From Azoarcus sp. (lineage in GTDB: Bacteria; Pseudomonadota; Gammaproteobacteria; Burkholderiales; Rhodocyclaceae): DNA of 64,000 nt. Positions 38,254 through 48,434 of the stretch are shown here, piece by piece. Every line of letters starts with the position of its first letter. Position 1 is the first letter of the stretch. The position numbers were made by a program, and so were the translations under genes. Location: assembly GCA_030656215.1 (NCBI GenBank), contig JAUSOD010000056.1, forward strand, positions 40,100-104,099, given 5' to 3'. Below the pieces are notes generated by a model that had not been told where the DNA came from, made no database searches, and worked only from the letters and a program-made list of their open reading frames with translations.

Positions 38254-39561
38254 ATGAGCCAGACTGCCATCCGTCGCCTCGACGCTCGCGAAGCCGAGTT
38301 CCTGTCCACGCTTGATGCGCTGCTCGCCTTCGAGTCAGAAGCCGACGAGCGCATCGACACTGCGGTCACCGAGATCCTGCGCGGTGTGCGCACTACCGGC
38401 GATGCGGCGGTGATCGAATACACCCGCCGCTTCGACCACCTGGATGTGGGTTCGATGGCGGCGCTCGAACTGCCGAAGTCCGAACTGCATGCCGCGCTCG
38501 ATGGGCTGTCGTCGGTACAGCGCGAGGCGCTGACCATCGCCGCCGACCGGGTGCGGATCTATCACGAGCGCCAGAAGGCAGATTCGTGGGAGTACACCGA
38601 GGCCGATGGTACGCGTCTCGGTCAGAAGGTCACGCCGCTCGACCGTGTCGGTCTGTATGTGCCGGGCGGCCGCGCGTCGTATCCCAGTTCTGTATTGATG
38701 AATGCGATTCCGGCCAAGGTCGCCGGCGTGGGCGAGCTGATCATGGTGGTGCCGACCCCGCATGGCGAGAAGAACCCGCTGGTGCTGGCCGCCGCGGCGA
38801 TCACCGGGGTCGACCGGGTGTTCACCATTGGCGGCGCGCAGGCGGTGGCCGCGCTCGCCTACGGTACGCAGACGATTGCGCAGGTGGACAAGATCGTCGG
38901 CCCCGGCAACGCTTTCGTCGCCGAAGCCAAGCGCCGGGTGTTCGGTACGGTGGGTATCGACATGGTGGCGGGGCCATCCGAGGTGCTGATCATCTCGGAT
39001 GGCAGTGGTCATGCCGAGTGGGTGGCGATGGACCTGTTCGCTCAGGCCGAGCACGACGAGCTGGCCCAGTCCATCCTGCTGTGCACCGACGCCGGCTTCA
39101 TCGATGCGGTGCATGATGCGATCGACCGCCTGCTGCCGACCATGCCGCGCCGCGAGACGATCGCAAAATCGCTGGCCAACCGCGGTGCGCTGATCCATGT
39201 GGAGAGCATTGCCCAGGCCTGCGCGATCGCGAACCGGATTGCGCCCGAGCACCTTGAGTTGTCGATGGATCATGCCGAGGTGTGGATCGACCATATCCGC
39301 CACGCTGGCGCGATCTTTGTCGGTCATTGGTCGGTCGAGGCATTGGGCGACTACTGTGCCGGCCCCAACCACGTGCTGCCGACCATGCGCAGCGCACGCT
39401 TCTCGTCGCCGCTGGGGGTCTATGACTTCCAGAAACGGACCAGCATCGTGCACATTTCGGAAGCGGGTGCCCAGCACCTGGGCAAGGTGGCGTCGATTCT
39501 CGCCCACGGCGAAGGTTTGCAGGCCCATGCGCGCTCTGCCGAGATGCGATTGAAGGTCTGA
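38254..39561 (+). CDS. hisD: Histidinol dehydrogenase HisD
   Basis: A 435-residue zinc enzyme for the last two histidine steps. Family motifs [21 protein letters not shown] and [10 protein letters not shown] are present. ATG 38254 is preceded by GGAG; a TTG at 38239 is less likely. Followed by a 334-base gap with palindromic repeats and then the inverted hisC. Confidence 0.97.
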   Translation: MSQTAIRRLDAREAEFLSTLDALLAFESEADERIDTAVTEILRGVRTTGDAAVIEYTRRFDHLDVGSMAALELPKSELHAALDGLSSVQREALTIAADRVRIYHERQKADSWEYTEADGTRLGQKVTPLDRVGLYVPGGRASYPSSVLMNAIPAKVAGVGELIMVVPTPHGEKNPLVLAAAAITGVDRVFTIGGAQAVAALAYGTQTIAQVDKIVGPGNAFVAEAKRRVFGTVGIDMVAGPSEVLIISDGSGHAEWVAMDLFAQAEHDELAQSILLCTDAGFIDAVHDAIDRLLPTMPRRETIAKSLANRGALIHVESIAQACAIANRIAPEHLELSMDHAEVWIDHIRHAGAIFVGHWSVEALGDYCAGPNHVLPTMRSARFSSPLGVYDFQKRTSIVHISEAGAQHLGKVASILAHGEGLQAHARSAEMRLKV

Positions 39562-39618
39562 CGGTACAGCCTTTCACGCGATCTCGAACCGCAGCAAGTA
39601 CCGAGTCGGGTGTGGTTC

Positions 39619-39691
39619 GGGTATTCACGGCGCGGGCGAGGACTGTCTGAGCCCGAAGGGCGAGTTCCGCAGCCCGCAGAGTGAATGCCCG
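39619..39691. repeat. Palindromic repeat unit A downstream of hisD
   Basis: A 73-bp unit with ends GGGTATTCAC and GTGAATGCCC (imperfect terminal inverted repeats). The core contains GAGGACTGTCTGAGC and GAGTTCCGCAGCC, which recur inverted in unit B. No coding signals. Together the two units fill most of the hisD-hisC gap. Confidence 0.8.
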
Positions 39692-39744
39692 GGCCGCGCC
39701 CGACGGCATTTCGACACCGAACCGAGGCCTGTGCTGCTCAATCC

Positions 39745-39848
39745 GCAGGGGGTGGGCGGGGTATTCGTTCTGCAGGCTGCGGAACTCGCTCGCTGCGCTC
39801 GCTCAGACAGTCCTCGCCTGCGCCACGAATACCCCACCCACCCCCTGC
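39745..39848. repeat. Palindromic repeat unit B, inverted copy of unit A
   Basis: A 104-bp unit bounded by 24-base inverted repeats (39745-39768 and 39825-39848, one mismatch). Its core is the reverse complement of unit A's core and adds a GAGCGAGCGCAGCGAGCGAG palindrome. The paired inverted arrangement resembles REP/BIME or MITE-type elements. Short open frames here are translations of the repeat, not genes. Confidence 0.8.
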
Positions 39849-39895
39849 TGGCCGGGTTGCCAGTTCTGGGAGGCGGTGAAGTCGATTTCCCGTTC

Positions 39896-40969
39896 TTAGT
39901 TCTTCAGGATTTCTGCGAGCGCGCCGACCAGGATGGCGCACTGCTCGTCGGTGCCGACCGTGATACGCAGGAACTGATCGATGCGCGGGGCCTTGAAGTG
40001 ACGCACGATGATTGCGCGCTGGCGCAAGGCGGCGGCGAGTTCGGCGCCATCACGCTGCGGATGGCGGGCAAAGATGAAGTTTGCCGCCGACGGCAGCACC
40101 TCGAATCCCAGTGCCGTCATCTGCGCAACGAGTTCCTCGCGGGTGGCGACGACCTTGCGGCAACTGTCCTGGAACCACGCCTCGTCCTCAACCGAAGCCA
40201 CCGCGCCGGCAATCGCCAGTCGGTCCAGCGGATAGGAATTGAAGCTGTTCTTCACCCGCTCCAGTCCCTCCACAAGATCCCGGTGCCCGATCGCAAACCC
40301 CACCCGCAGGCCCGCGAGCGAACGGCTCTTGGAAAAGGTGTGCACCACCAGCAAGTTCGGATAGGTGCCGACCAGTGAAATCGCACTGTCGCCGCCGAAA
40401 TCCACATAGGCCTCGTCAACGACCACCACCGCGTCCGGGTTGCCGGCCACGATGCGTTCCACGTCCGCCAACGGCAACAGGCGACCGGTTGGTGCGTTCG
40501 GGTTGGGGAAGATGATCGCGCCCGCCCGTACGCCATCCTGCGGCAGGTAGTCGCGGGCATCGATCGACAGGTCGGCGGTCAGCGGAACGGCCCGCGATTG
40601 CACGCCATACAGCCCGCAATAAACCGGGTAGAAGCTGTAGCTGATATCCGGCATCCACAGCGGAAGTTCGTGCTTGAGCAGTCCCTGAAAGGCGTGCGCA
40701 AGCACCTCGTCCGATCCGTTGCCGACAAAGACCTGGTTCGGCTGCACGCCATGTCGCGCCGCGAGCGCAGTCTTCAGACGGTCGGCATTGGGGTCCGGAT
40801 AAAGGCGCAGGGCGTCCGACGTGGCCTCGTGGATCGCCTCGATCACGCGTGGCGACGGGCCATACGGGTGTTCGTTCGTGTTCAGCTTTACCAGATTGTC
40901 GATCTTGGGCTGCTCGCCCGGCACATACGGGGTCAGGCCGTGGGTTACGGCGCTCCAGAAACGGCTCAT
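39896..40969 (-). CDS. hisC: Histidinol-phosphate aminotransferase HisC, inverted within the his cluster
   Basis: A 357-residue class I/II PLP aminotransferase with the Schiff-base lysine in [14 protein letters not shown] and the HisC start pattern ([14 protein letters not shown]). It converts imidazole acetol-phosphate to histidinol-phosphate. It lies on the opposite strand to the other eight his genes, between hisD and hisB, with a 95-base divergent spacer to hisB. Confidence 0.96.
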   Translation of the reverse strand: MSRFWSAVTHGLTPYVPGEQPKIDNLVKLNTNEHPYGPSPRVIEAIHEATSDALRLYPDPNADRLKTALAARHGVQPNQVFVGNGSDEVLAHAFQGLLKHELPLWMPDISYSFYPVYCGLYGVQSRAVPLTADLSIDARDYLPQDGVRAGAIIFPNPNAPTGRLLPLADVERIVAGNPDAVVVVDEAYVDFGGDSAISLVGTYPNLLVVHTFSKSRSLAGLRVGFAIGHRDLVEGLERVKNSFNSYPLDRLAIAGAVASVEDEAWFQDSCRKVVATREELVAQMTALGFEVLPSAANFIFARHPQRDGAELAAALRQRAIIVRHFKAPRIDQFLRITVGTDEQCAILVGALAEILKN

Positions 40970-41064
40970 GCTAGTGGTTCCGCGGGGCAGGAGGGGTCGG
41001 GTGGAATTTGCTGGTCGATGGTATCATGGGCCTCGATACCTTCACTTGCAGCCCTGTACCGTCC

Positions 41065-41652
41065 ATGCGACAAGCCGACGTAAGCCGCGACACCCTCGAA
41101 ACCCGTATTTCAGTGCGCATCGATCTTGATGGCACGGGCAAGGGAGCGCTCGATACCGGCGTTCCATTTCTCGATCACATGCTCGATCAGATCGTCCGTC
41201 ACGGCCTGATCGACCTCGACGTGCGTTGCGAGGGTGACACCCATATCGACGATCATCACACCGTCGAAGACGTTGGCATCACGCTCGGCCAGGCATTTGC
41301 CAAGGCGCTTGGCGACAAGAAAGGCGTGCGCCGCTATGGTCACGCCTATGTTCCACTCGACGAAGCGCTCTCCAGGGTCGTGGTCGACTTTTCCGGACGT
41401 CCCGGATTGCACTATTTCGTGACTTATACTCGGGCCCGTATCGGCAACTTCGATGTCGACCTCGTGCGCGAGTTTTTCCAGGGTTTCGTCAATCACGCCG
41501 GGCTTACGCTGCACATCGACAATCTGCGCGGCGACAATGCCCATCACCAGTGCGAAACGATCTTCAAGGCATTTGCCCGCGCGCTGCGCATGGCGGCCGA
41601 GCGGGACGAGCGCGCAGCCGGGGTGATTCCGTCGACCAAGGGCGCGCTCTGA
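41065..41652 (+). CDS. hisB: Imidazoleglycerol-phosphate dehydratase HisB
   Basis: A 195-residue monofunctional HisB with the manganese-binding motifs [10 protein letters not shown] and HHQCE. It has no phosphatase domain, so histidinol phosphatase must come from elsewhere. ATG 41065 ([10 protein letters not shown]) is chosen over the upstream in-frame ATG at 41008. Confidence 0.96.
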   Translation: MRQADVSRDTLETRISVRIDLDGTGKGALDTGVPFLDHMLDQIVRHGLIDLDVRCEGDTHIDDHHTVEDVGITLGQAFAKALGDKKGVRRYGHAYVPLDEALSRVVVDFSGRPGLHYFVTYTRARIGNFDVDLVREFFQGFVNHAGLTLHIDNLRGDNAHHQCETIFKAFARALRMAAERDERAAGVIPSTKGAL

Positions 41653-41700
41653 AGCGTCGCTGGATCCCGTTTTCTAATTTTCTACGCGAGTACTGACACG

Positions 41701-42339
41701 ATGACCACCGTGGCCATCATCGATTACGGCATGGGCAATTTGCGCTCGGTGGCCAAGGCAATCGAACATGTGGCACCCGGACACCAGGTGTGGGTGACCT
41801 CGAACCCCGCCGTTGTGGCTGCGGCCGACCGCGTTGTGTTTCCCGGGCAGGGCGCGATGCCCGACTGCATGCGCGAGCTTGAGCTCAGGGGCTTGCGCCT
41901 GGCCGTGCTTGAAGCGGCGGCGTCCAGGCCGTTTCTGGGCATCTGTATCGGGCAGCAGATGCTCTTCGATCACAGCGAGGAAGGCGATGTGCCCGGCTTG
42001 GGCGTGTTTGCTGGCGAAGTGGTCCGTTTTCGCGACGAGCAGATGATCGGTCCGGATGGAAGCCGTCTGAAAGTGCCACACATGGGCTGGAACGAAGTCC
42101 GTCACGGTGGCGACCATCCGCTTTGGGAAGGGATTTCCGATGGTGAGCGTTTCTATTTTGTACACAGCTATTACGTGGCGCCGGCCGACCCGGCGGTGAT
42201 CGCGGCTGAAACCGACTACGGACTGCGCTTTACCAGTGCGGTGGCTCGGGCTAATATCTTTGCGGTCCAGTTTCATCCCGAGAAAAGCGCACAGGCGGGT
42301 TTGCGCCTGCTGTCGAATTTCATCCACTGGGCGCCTTGA
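41701..42339 (+). CDS. hisH: Imidazole glycerol phosphate synthase glutaminase subunit HisH
   Basis: A 212-residue class I glutamine amidotransferase with nucleophile Cys82 (GICIGQQML) and His/Glu in QFHPEKS. It delivers ammonia to HisF, encoded two genes downstream. Confidence 0.96.
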   Translation: MTTVAIIDYGMGNLRSVAKAIEHVAPGHQVWVTSNPAVVAAADRVVFPGQGAMPDCMRELELRGLRLAVLEAAASRPFLGICIGQQMLFDHSEEGDVPGLGVFAGEVVRFRDEQMIGPDGSRLKVPHMGWNEVRHGGDHPLWEGISDGERFYFVHSYYVAPADPAVIAAETDYGLRFTSAVARANIFAVQFHPEKSAQAGLRLLSNFIHWAP

Positions 42340-42382
42340 TCCGCGGCCAGTCTATTCATTCACTCACTGTTCCCATCCCGGT

Positions 42383-43132
42383 ATGCTGCTAATTCCCGCC
42401 ATCGATCTCAAGGACGGTCATTGTGTTCGCCTGAAGCAGGGCGAAATGGACGATGCCACCGTATTCTCCGAAGACCCGGCCGCCATGGCGCGGCACTGGA
42501 TCGAGCAGGGCGCGAGACGTTTGCACCTGGTCGATCTGAACGGGGCATTTGCCGGAAAGCCAAAAAATGGCGCTGCGATCCGCTCCATTACGGACGAGGT
42601 CGGTGAAGACATCCCGGTCCAACTCGGTGGTGGCATTCGTGACCTCGACACCATCGAACTCTACCTGGACAACGGGATCAGCTACGTCATCATCGGTACT
42701 GCCGCGGTCAAGAACCCCGGCTTCCTGCATGACGCCTGCAGTGCGTTCCCGGGGCACATCATTGTCGGACTAGATGCGCGAGACGGCAAAGTAGCGGTGG
42801 ACGGCTGGTCCAAGCTCACCGGTCATGATGTGGTCGACCTGGCGAAGAAGTTCGAGGACTACGGTGTGGAATCAGTGATATACACCGACATCGGGCGTGA
42901 CGGAATGCTCTCCGGCGTCAATATTGAGGCCACCGTGCGCCTGGCACGTGCGCTGCGCATCCCGGTGATCGCCAGTGGCGGCGTGGCCTCGCTGACCGAT
43001 ATCGACGCCTTGTGCGCGGTTGAGGAAGAGGGCGTGATGGGCGCGATTACCGGTCGTGCCATCTATGAAGGAAGTCTTGATTTTGCTGCCGGGCAAGCAC
43101 GGGCGGATGAACTTAACGGCCAGGCGGCCTGA
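42383..43132 (+). CDS. hisA: Phosphoribosylformimino-5-aminoimidazole carboxamide ribotide isomerase HisA
   Basis: A 249-residue (beta/alpha)8 barrel with the N-terminal catalytic Asp motif [14 protein letters not shown] and the second Asp in YTDIGRDGM. Its stop overlaps the hisF start (TGATG). Confidence 0.96.
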   Translation: MLLIPAIDLKDGHCVRLKQGEMDDATVFSEDPAAMARHWIEQGARRLHLVDLNGAFAGKPKNGAAIRSITDEVGEDIPVQLGGGIRDLDTIELYLDNGISYVIIGTAAVKNPGFLHDACSAFPGHIIVGLDARDGKVAVDGWSKLTGHDVVDLAKKFEDYGVESVIYTDIGRDGMLSGVNIEATVRLARALRIPVIASGGVASLTDIDALCAVEEEGVMGAITGRAIYEGSLDFAAGQARADELNGQAA

Positions 43133-43890
43133 TGCTGGCGAAGCGCATCATCCCCTGCCTTGATGTCAGTGCCGGACGTGTGGTCAAGGGCATCAACTTT
43201 GTCGGCCTGCGCGATGCCGGCGATCCGGTCGAGATTGCCAAGCGCTACGACGAGCAGGGTGCGGACGAGATCACCTTCCTCGACATCACTGCGAGTTCGG
43301 ACGACCGCGACATCATTCTGCATGTGGTGGAGCAGGTTGCAGATCAGGTCTTCATCCCGCTGACCGTAGGTGGCGGGGTGCGCACGGTTGAGGATGTGCG
43401 ACGACTGCTGAATGCAGGTGCAGACAAGGTCAGCATCAATACGGCAGCGGTGAATAACCCACAGGTTGTGCGTGATGCCAGCCGCAAGGTCGGCAGTCAG
43501 TGCATCGTCGTGGCGATCGACGCCAAGCAGACCGCGCCGGGCAAATGGGAGGTGTTCACCCATGGCGGACGCAACAATACGGGCCTTGATGCGATCGAGT
43601 GGGCGCAGCGGGTCGAGGCGCTCGGTGCCGGCGAGATCCTGCTGACCAGCATGGACCGTGATGGAACGCGGATAGGTTTCGACCTCGGTCTGACCCGTGC
43701 GGTCTCTGATGCCGTTCGGATCCCGGTCATCGCGAGCGGGGGGGTGGGCAGTCTCGAGCATCTTGCCGAGGGTGTGTCTACCGGCCGTGCCGACGCCGTG
43801 CTGGCGGCGAGTATTTTTCACTTTGGCGAACATACGGTGCGCGAAGCGAAGGAACTGATGCGCGCGCGCGGTATCGAGGTACGACTTTGA
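43132..43890 (+). CDS. hisF: Imidazole glycerol phosphate synthase cyclase subunit HisF
   Basis: A 252-residue (beta/alpha)8 barrel with RIIPCLDV and the catalytic Asp in LTSMDRDGT. It forms the synthase with HisH. Overlaps hisA and hisI. Confidence 0.97.
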   Translation: MLAKRIIPCLDVSAGRVVKGINFVGLRDAGDPVEIAKRYDEQGADEITFLDITASSDDRDIILHVVEQVADQVFIPLTVGGGVRTVEDVRRLLNAGADKVSINTAAVNNPQVVRDASRKVGSQCIVVAIDAKQTAPGKWEVFTHGGRNNTGLDAIEWAQRVEALGAGEILLTSMDRDGTRIGFDLGLTRAVSDAVRIPVIASGGVGSLEHLAEGVSTGRADAVLAASIFHFGEHTVREAKELMRARGIEVRL

Positions 43891-44282
43891 GCACGAATAC
43901 GCGTTGGCTCAATGAGGTCAAGTGGGATGAGAACGGCCTGGTGCCCGTCATCGCTCAGGAGGCCTCGACCGGTGACGTGCTGATGTTCGCGTGGATGAAC
44001 CGCGAAGCACTGCAACGCACGGCCGAAACGGGTGAAGCAATCTACTGGTCACGTTCGCGGCGTAAGCTGTGGCACAAGGGCGAAGAGTCAGGCCATGTGC
44101 AGAAAGTGCTCGATATTCGGATCGACTGTGACAACGATGTGGTGTTGCTCAAGATCGAGCAGGTCGGAGGTATCGCCTGCCACACCGGGCGCCACAGCTG
44201 TTTTTTTCAGAAGTATTTTGCCGATGGCCGCTGGGATGCCGTCGAACCGGTTTTGAAAGACCCCAAGGATATCTACCAATGA
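43887..44282 (+). CDS. hisI: Phosphoribosyl-AMP cyclohydrolase HisI
   Basis: A 131-residue zinc enzyme ([35 protein letters not shown]). It begins with an unusual TTG codon at 43887 overlapping the hisF stop by four bases, with GAGGT upstream. It is monofunctional; HisE is separate. Confidence 0.94.
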   Translation: MSTNTRWLNEVKWDENGLVPVIAQEASTGDVLMFAWMNREALQRTAETGEAIYWSRSRRKLWHKGEESGHVQKVLDIRIDCDNDVVLLKIEQVGGIACHTGRHSCFFQKYFADGRWDAVEPVLKDPKDIYQ

Positions 44283-44602
44283 TCGACATCGAAGTGCTGC
44301 ATCGTGTTGCGGCCACTCTGGCTGAGCGCAAGCAAGGAAATCCGGACTCGTCCTATGTTTCCAGTCTTTACGTCAAGGGAACTGACGCGATCTGCAAGAA
44401 AGTTGCCGAAGAGGCAGCCGAGACCATCATGGCCGCGAAAGACAAGGACATGCTCCATGTGGTGTGGGAAGTCACGGACCTGTGGTTCCACTCCATGGTG
44501 CTGCTCGCCCATTTTGGGCTGACAGTCGATGATGTGCTGGCCGAGTTCCGTCGCCGCGAAGGGGTGTCGGGGATCGACGAGAAGAAATCGCGCACAGCCT
44601 GA
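44279..44602 (+). CDS. hisE: Phosphoribosyl-ATP pyrophosphatase HisE
   Basis: A 107-residue all-alpha MazG-type pyrophosphatase ([31 protein letters not shown] helix). It overlaps hisI by four bases (ATGA). It ends fourteen bases before the truncated hinT. Confidence 0.95.
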   Translation: MIDIEVLHRVAATLAERKQGNPDSSYVSSLYVKGTDAICKKVAEEAAETIMAAKDKDMLHVVWEVTDLWFHSMVLLAHFGLTVDDVLAEFRRREGVSGIDEKKSRTA

Positions 44603-44616
44603 GTATCTGGCGCTTG

Positions 44617-44772
44617 ATGGTCACTGCCGCACGACTCGCCCGGGAACAAGGCTGCACGGATGGGTTCAGAGCTATTGTGAACACCGGGCGGGTGGGTTTG
44701 CAGGAGGTGTATCATCTTCATGTTCATATTATGGGCGGGCCGCAACCGCTACCGCCCATGTTGAAGCGTTAA
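44617..44772 (+). pseudogene. hinT: 5'-truncated hinT (HIT-family) remnant
   Basis: A 51-codon frame starting at ATG 44617 matches only the C-terminal half of HinT. It keeps AARLAREQGCTDGF and the full histidine triad HLHVHIMGG (His33, His35, His37), ending LPPMLKR. Normal HinT is about 115 residues; the first ~65, including the nucleotide-binding N-terminal strands and the CxxC/FCK opening, are missing, and the sequence immediately before is the hisE end in another frame. The position between hisE and tatA is where hinT is often found. It looks like a deletion relic; whether a 51-residue peptide is made is unknown. Confidence 0.82.
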
Positions 44773-44782
44773 GGAGAGCGGT

Positions 44783-45016
44783 ATGGGTTCATTCAGTATC
44801 TGGCATTGGCTGATTGTTTTGGTCATCGTCATGCTGGTTTTCGGTACCAAGAAGCTGCGCAACATTGGCCAGGATCTGGGCGGTGCGGTCAAAGGCTTCA
44901 AGGATGGCATCAAGGAAGCGGATGCTTCCGCTGATGCGTCGGCGCAGCAGAAAATTGCTGGCGGTCAGACGATCGAAGGCGAAGCGCGCGAGAAGGTCGA
45001 AAAGTCCTCCTCCTGA
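44783..45016 (+). CDS. tatA: Sec-independent translocase subunit TatA
   Basis: A 77-residue protein: N-terminal membrane helix ([19 protein letters not shown]), then an amphipathic helix ([20 protein letters not shown]) and a charged tail. AAGGAG precedes the ATG. First gene of tatABC. Confidence 0.95.
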   Translation: MGSFSIWHWLIVLVIVMLVFGTKKLRNIGQDLGGAVKGFKDGIKEADASADASAQQKIAGGQTIEGEAREKVEKSSS

Positions 45017-45082
45017 AATACGGTTGAGCCGCAGCGGAGGGGCGCCTGAGCGCACCTCCGTTTCCGCCTTGGGTCAGTGAAT

Positions 45083-45550
45083 ATGTTCGATTTCGGTTTT
45101 TCGGAACTCGTTTTAATCGGTGTCGTGCTATTGATCGTGGTCGGCCCCCAGCGTTTGCCCAAAGTGGCGCGTACGGCCGGTCATCTACTTGGCAGGCTGC
45201 AGCGCTATGTCTCCGACGTCAAGACGGACATCCAGCGCGAAATGCAACTCGATGAACTGAAGAAGCTGCAGCAGCAGGTTCAGCAGCAGGCGCAGGAAAT
45301 GGAGTCATCCGTGCGCTCCCAGGTCAATAGCCTGGAGAGCGGGCTTGGGCAGGCAGCCGACGAGGTCAGGTCGGTGCTGCCTGATGCGTCCGTCGGGGCT
45401 GCCGTGCCGGCGAAGCTTGGGGAATACGCAGGCGCCGCAACATCGGCAGAAAAACCCTCATCACCGCCGGAACCCTCCGTGGACGGACCACAGCTTGAGC
45501 TCGGGCTCGACCCCGCGGCTCGTCATTCCGCGCCGGCAGACAAGGTATGA
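45083..45550 (+). CDS. tatB: Sec-independent translocase subunit TatB
   Basis: A 155-residue protein with the TatB opening [22 protein letters not shown], an amphipathic helix and a long Gln/Glu-rich coiled coil, then a Pro/Ala tail. ATG 45083 matches the family start; a GTG six bases upstream is also in frame. Overlaps tatC by four bases. Confidence 0.94.
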   Translation: MFDFGFSELVLIGVVLLIVVGPQRLPKVARTAGHLLGRLQRYVSDVKTDIQREMQLDELKKLQQQVQQQAQEMESSVRSQVNSLESGLGQAADEVRSVLPDASVGAAVPAKLGEYAGAATSAEKPSSPPEPSVDGPQLELGLDPAARHSAPADKV

Positions 45551-46350
45551 GTGAAATGCAGGAAACCTTCATCGCGCATCTGATCGAGTTGCGTGACCGA
45601 CTGTTGCGCGCGATTGTTGCGGTGGTCATCGTTTTTGTTTGCCTCATGCCGTGGGCGGGCGATATCTACGACATCCTGGCCAAGCCGATGATGGATACGC
45701 TGCCGGCAGGCACGCACATGATCGCCACCGGTGTGGTGACACCCTTTTTTGTGCCGGTCAAGGTGACGATGATGGTCGCCTTCGTGCTGGCGCTGCCAGT
45801 CGTGCTTTTCCAGGCATGGGCCTTTATCGCGCCCGGTCTTTATGCGCATGAGCGCAAGTTCGCCATCCCGCTGGTCGCCGGTAGCTCGCTGCTGTTCCTC
45901 GTCGGCATGGCGTTCTGCTATTTCTTCGTGTTTCGAACGGTGTTCGGCTTCATTGCCGAATTCGCACCGAAGAGCATCGTTCCTGCGCCGGATATCGAGC
46001 AGTATCTTTCGTTCGTGATGTCGATGTTCATTGCGTTCGGGCTGACCTTCGAAGTGCCGGTTGCCGTGATCGTGCTGGTCAAGGCGGGCATCGTCAGTAT
46101 CGCCAAACTCAAGGAGGCGCGCCCCTACGTGATTGTTGGCGCCTTCGTGATCGCGGCGATCATCACGCCGCCCGATGTGATCTCGCAGTTCATGCTTGCG
46201 GTTCCGATGTGTCTGCTCTACGAGTTGGGTATATTGCTGGCAAAGCTGATTACCAAGCCTGCCGCCACATCGGACTACGTTGCGCCAACCGAAGTCGAGA
46301 TGGACAAGGAGCTGGACCGCATCGAAGCGGCCGAGCGGGACGGCAAGTAA
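45547..46350 (+). CDS. tatC: Sec-independent translocase subunit TatC
   Basis: A 267-residue protein with six membrane segments and conserved TatC motifs ([15 protein letters not shown] at the start, FALTFEVPV-type segment, ITPPDVISQ). It recognises twin-arginine signals together with TatB. Confidence 0.96.
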   Translation: MSEMQETFIAHLIELRDRLLRAIVAVVIVFVCLMPWAGDIYDILAKPMMDTLPAGTHMIATGVVTPFFVPVKVTMMVAFVLALPVVLFQAWAFIAPGLYAHERKFAIPLVAGSSLLFLVGMAFCYFFVFRTVFGFIAEFAPKSIVPAPDIEQYLSFVMSMFIAFGLTFEVPVAVIVLVKAGIVSIAKLKEARPYVIVGAFVIAAIITPPDVISQFMLAVPMCLLYELGILLAKLITKPAATSDYVAPTEVEMDKELDRIEAAERDGK

Positions 46351-46395
46351 GTACAGGCCTTGTTCCGTGCTTGCGTTGTTGAGTTGCGGGTAACG

Positions 46396-46427
46396 AAAAA
46401 GGCCGATCAGGTTTCCTTCAATCGGGC
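46396..46427 (-). terminator. Possible terminator after the DegS/DegQ-type protease gene
   Basis: On the minus strand arms GCCCGAT (46427-46421) and ATCGGCC (46407-46401), with one mismatch and a 13-base loop, are followed by TTTTT. The stem is weak. It lies just past the protease stop. Confidence 0.4.
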
Positions 46428-46434
46428 GTTCTTT

Positions 46435-47598
46435 CTAACGGCCCGCCGCTTTGGGTGTGGGGCGGCGACCGACGGCGACGCTGAGGTCGACCTCCTCGCC
46501 GGCACGTCGGACGCGGAAGGAGAAAGTCTTTCCCGGTGGCAAAGCTGCGACCAGTTCGAGCATTTCCTTTGGATCCTGAACCGACTTCCCATCGACCGCA
46601 ATCAGCACGTCGCCGGGACGTACGCCGCCGCGCTCGGCCGGGCTGTCGCGCAAGACGCCTGCAATCAGGGCCCCTTCGGTGCCCCTTAGTCCGAACGAGG
46701 TTGCTAGTTCAGGCGTGATTTCCCTGATTTCGACGCCGACCCATCCGCGGGTCACTTCGCCGGTGGCCACGATCTGCTCAAGCACGTTGCGTACGATCGA
46801 CACCGGGATGGCAAAGCCGATACCGAGCGAGCCGCCGGAACGGGAATAGATGGCCGTGTTGATTCCGACCAGGTTGCCCGCGTTGTCGACCAGTGCGCCA
46901 CCAGAGTTTCCCGGGTTGATTGCCGCGTCGGTCTGGATGTAGTTCTCGAAGGTGTTGATGCCGAGCTGGCTGCGTCCGAGTGCGGAGATGATGCCCATGG
47001 TTACCGTCTGTCCGACGCCAAATGGATTGCCAATCGCGAGGACGACGTCGCCGACGTGAAGCATGTCACCACGCGAGAATGTGATGGCAGGCAGGGGTGT
47101 ATCTGTCTGCACACGAAGAACCGCGAGGTCGGTTTCCGGGTCGCGACCGATCACACTGGCGCTGAATTTGCGGCCGTCGTTGAGTGCGATCTCGATTTCA
47201 TCCGCTGCCTCGATGACGTGGTTATTGGTGAGGATGAATCCGTCAGCGCTGACGATGACGCCCGAACCGAGACCTGCACTGCGTTGTTGCTCATCGTTAC
47301 CCTGACGGTCGCCGAAAAAGTGACGAAAGACCGGGTCGTTCATGAGTGGGTGACGCTGGTTCTGTACTGCCTTGGTGGTGAAAATATGCACGACCGCGGG
47401 CATCGAACGCTGCGCGGCGTCGGCGTAGGAGCCCGGCGCGGGCCCTGGGTTGCCCGCTCCAGCAGGTGCTTCGAGGATGGCTACAACCGCGTCGGGCGCG
47501 GCGTCGCGAAGCCACTCTGGCTTTAGCGTGTTGAGGACAAACAGGACCGCGACGCTTGCCGTCACGGCCTGTGCAAAGATCAGCCACAGGCGGCGCAT
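46435..47598 (-). CDS. HtrA-family serine protease (DegS/AlgW-like, one PDZ domain)
   Basis: A 387-residue protein with an N-terminal membrane anchor (about 5-23), a trypsin-like domain with His127 (TNNHVIE), Asp157 (ETDLAVLR) and Ser232 (NPGNSGGALVD), and a single PDZ domain (about 275-375). One PDZ plus an uncleaved-looking anchor fits DegS/AlgW, which start the sigma-E envelope stress cascade, better than DegP/DegQ with two PDZ domains. It converges on tatC. Confidence 0.93.
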   Translation of the reverse strand: MRRLWLIFAQAVTASVAVLFVLNTLKPEWLRDAAPDAVVAILEAPAGAGNPGPAPGSYADAAQRSMPAVVHIFTTKAVQNQRHPLMNDPVFRHFFGDRQGNDEQQRSAGLGSGVIVSADGFILTNNHVIEAADEIEIALNDGRKFSASVIGRDPETDLAVLRVQTDTPLPAITFSRGDMLHVGDVVLAIGNPFGVGQTVTMGIISALGRSQLGINTFENYIQTDAAINPGNSGGALVDNAGNLVGINTAIYSRSGGSLGIGFAIPVSIVRNVLEQIVATGEVTRGWVGVEIREITPELATSFGLRGTEGALIAGVLRDSPAERGGVRPGDVLIAVDGKSVQDPKEMLELVAALPPGKTFSFRVRRAGEEVDLSVAVGRRPTPKAAGR

Positions 47599-47672
47599 AA
47601 TATTGCTCGGTTTCAGGGCGATTTCCGGCCGGAATGGTCGCCGGGTTGAACAAGGATATGAACGGAGAAGGC

Positions 47673-48419
47673 ATGCAGCTTAGCGCTTTGCAACACCATC
47701 TGGATGAGCTGCTCGAGGTCGCGCGGCTGCGCGATTATTGCCCAAACGGGCTGCAAGTGGAAGGTCGTCCCGAGGTCGGTCGGGTGTTGTGTGGTGTCAC
47801 CGCCTGTCAGTCACTGCTCGATGCTGCGGTTAGTGGCGGCTACGACGCCGTGCTGGTGCATCACGGCTATTTCTGGCGCGGAGAGGACGGGCGGGTCGTC
47901 GGCATGCGCAAGCGCCGTCTTGCGACGCTGCTGCGCAATGACGTCAGTCTTCTTGCTTACCATCTGCCGCTCGATGTTCATCCGCAACTGGGTAACAACG
48001 CGCAGTTGGCTGCGATAATGGGCTGGAAAGGGGATGGGCGGTTTGCCGAGCAGGATCTGGGCTGGATCGGGTGCCCGGAGGAGGTGGGGGTGAGCGCGTC
48101 CGGTGTTGGCCGCCGGATTGCCGAGCGCTTGGGGCGCGAGCCGGTGCTTGTCGGTGATGCGGAGCGTCCGGTGAGGCGGATCGCCTGGTGTACCGGGGGG
48201 GCTCAGGGCTATTTTGAGCAGGCTATCGAGGCTGGGGCCGATCTGTATGTATCGGGCGAGATCTCCGAGCAAACCACGCACCTGGCGCGCGAGTCGGGGA
48301 TTCCGTACATCGCTGCAGGGCATCACGCCACCGAGCGCTATGGTCCGATGGCGATGGCTCGTCATCTGACCACGCTGGGGCTCGTTGCCGATTTCCTCGA
48401 TGTGCCCAATCCGGTCTAG
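47673..48419 (+). CDS. Nif3-like dinuclear metal centre protein
   Basis: A 248-residue member of the Nif3/YbgI family (GTP cyclohydrolase 1 type 2-like fold) with metal-ligand motifs VLVHHGYFW, YHLPLDVHP and GHHATERYG. Start ATG 47673 has GGAG five bases upstream; earlier in-frame codons lack one. Molecular function of the family is not settled. Confidence 0.92.
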   Translation: MQLSALQHHLDELLEVARLRDYCPNGLQVEGRPEVGRVLCGVTACQSLLDAAVSGGYDAVLVHHGYFWRGEDGRVVGMRKRRLATLLRNDVSLLAYHLPLDVHPQLGNNAQLAAIMGWKGDGRFAEQDLGWIGCPEEVGVSASGVGRRIAERLGREPVLVGDAERPVRRIAWCTGGAQGYFEQAIEAGADLYVSGEISEQTTHLARESGIPYIAAGHHATERYGPMAMARHLTTLGLVADFLDVPNPV

Positions 48420-48434
48420 CGGCAGGTCGCGACT

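Noticed and set aside
39625..39941. Several overlapping short open frames (about 62-72 codons) on both strands between hisD and hisC.
   Set aside because: They are translations of the palindromic repeat cores; Arg/Ser/Pro-rich peptides with no start signals.
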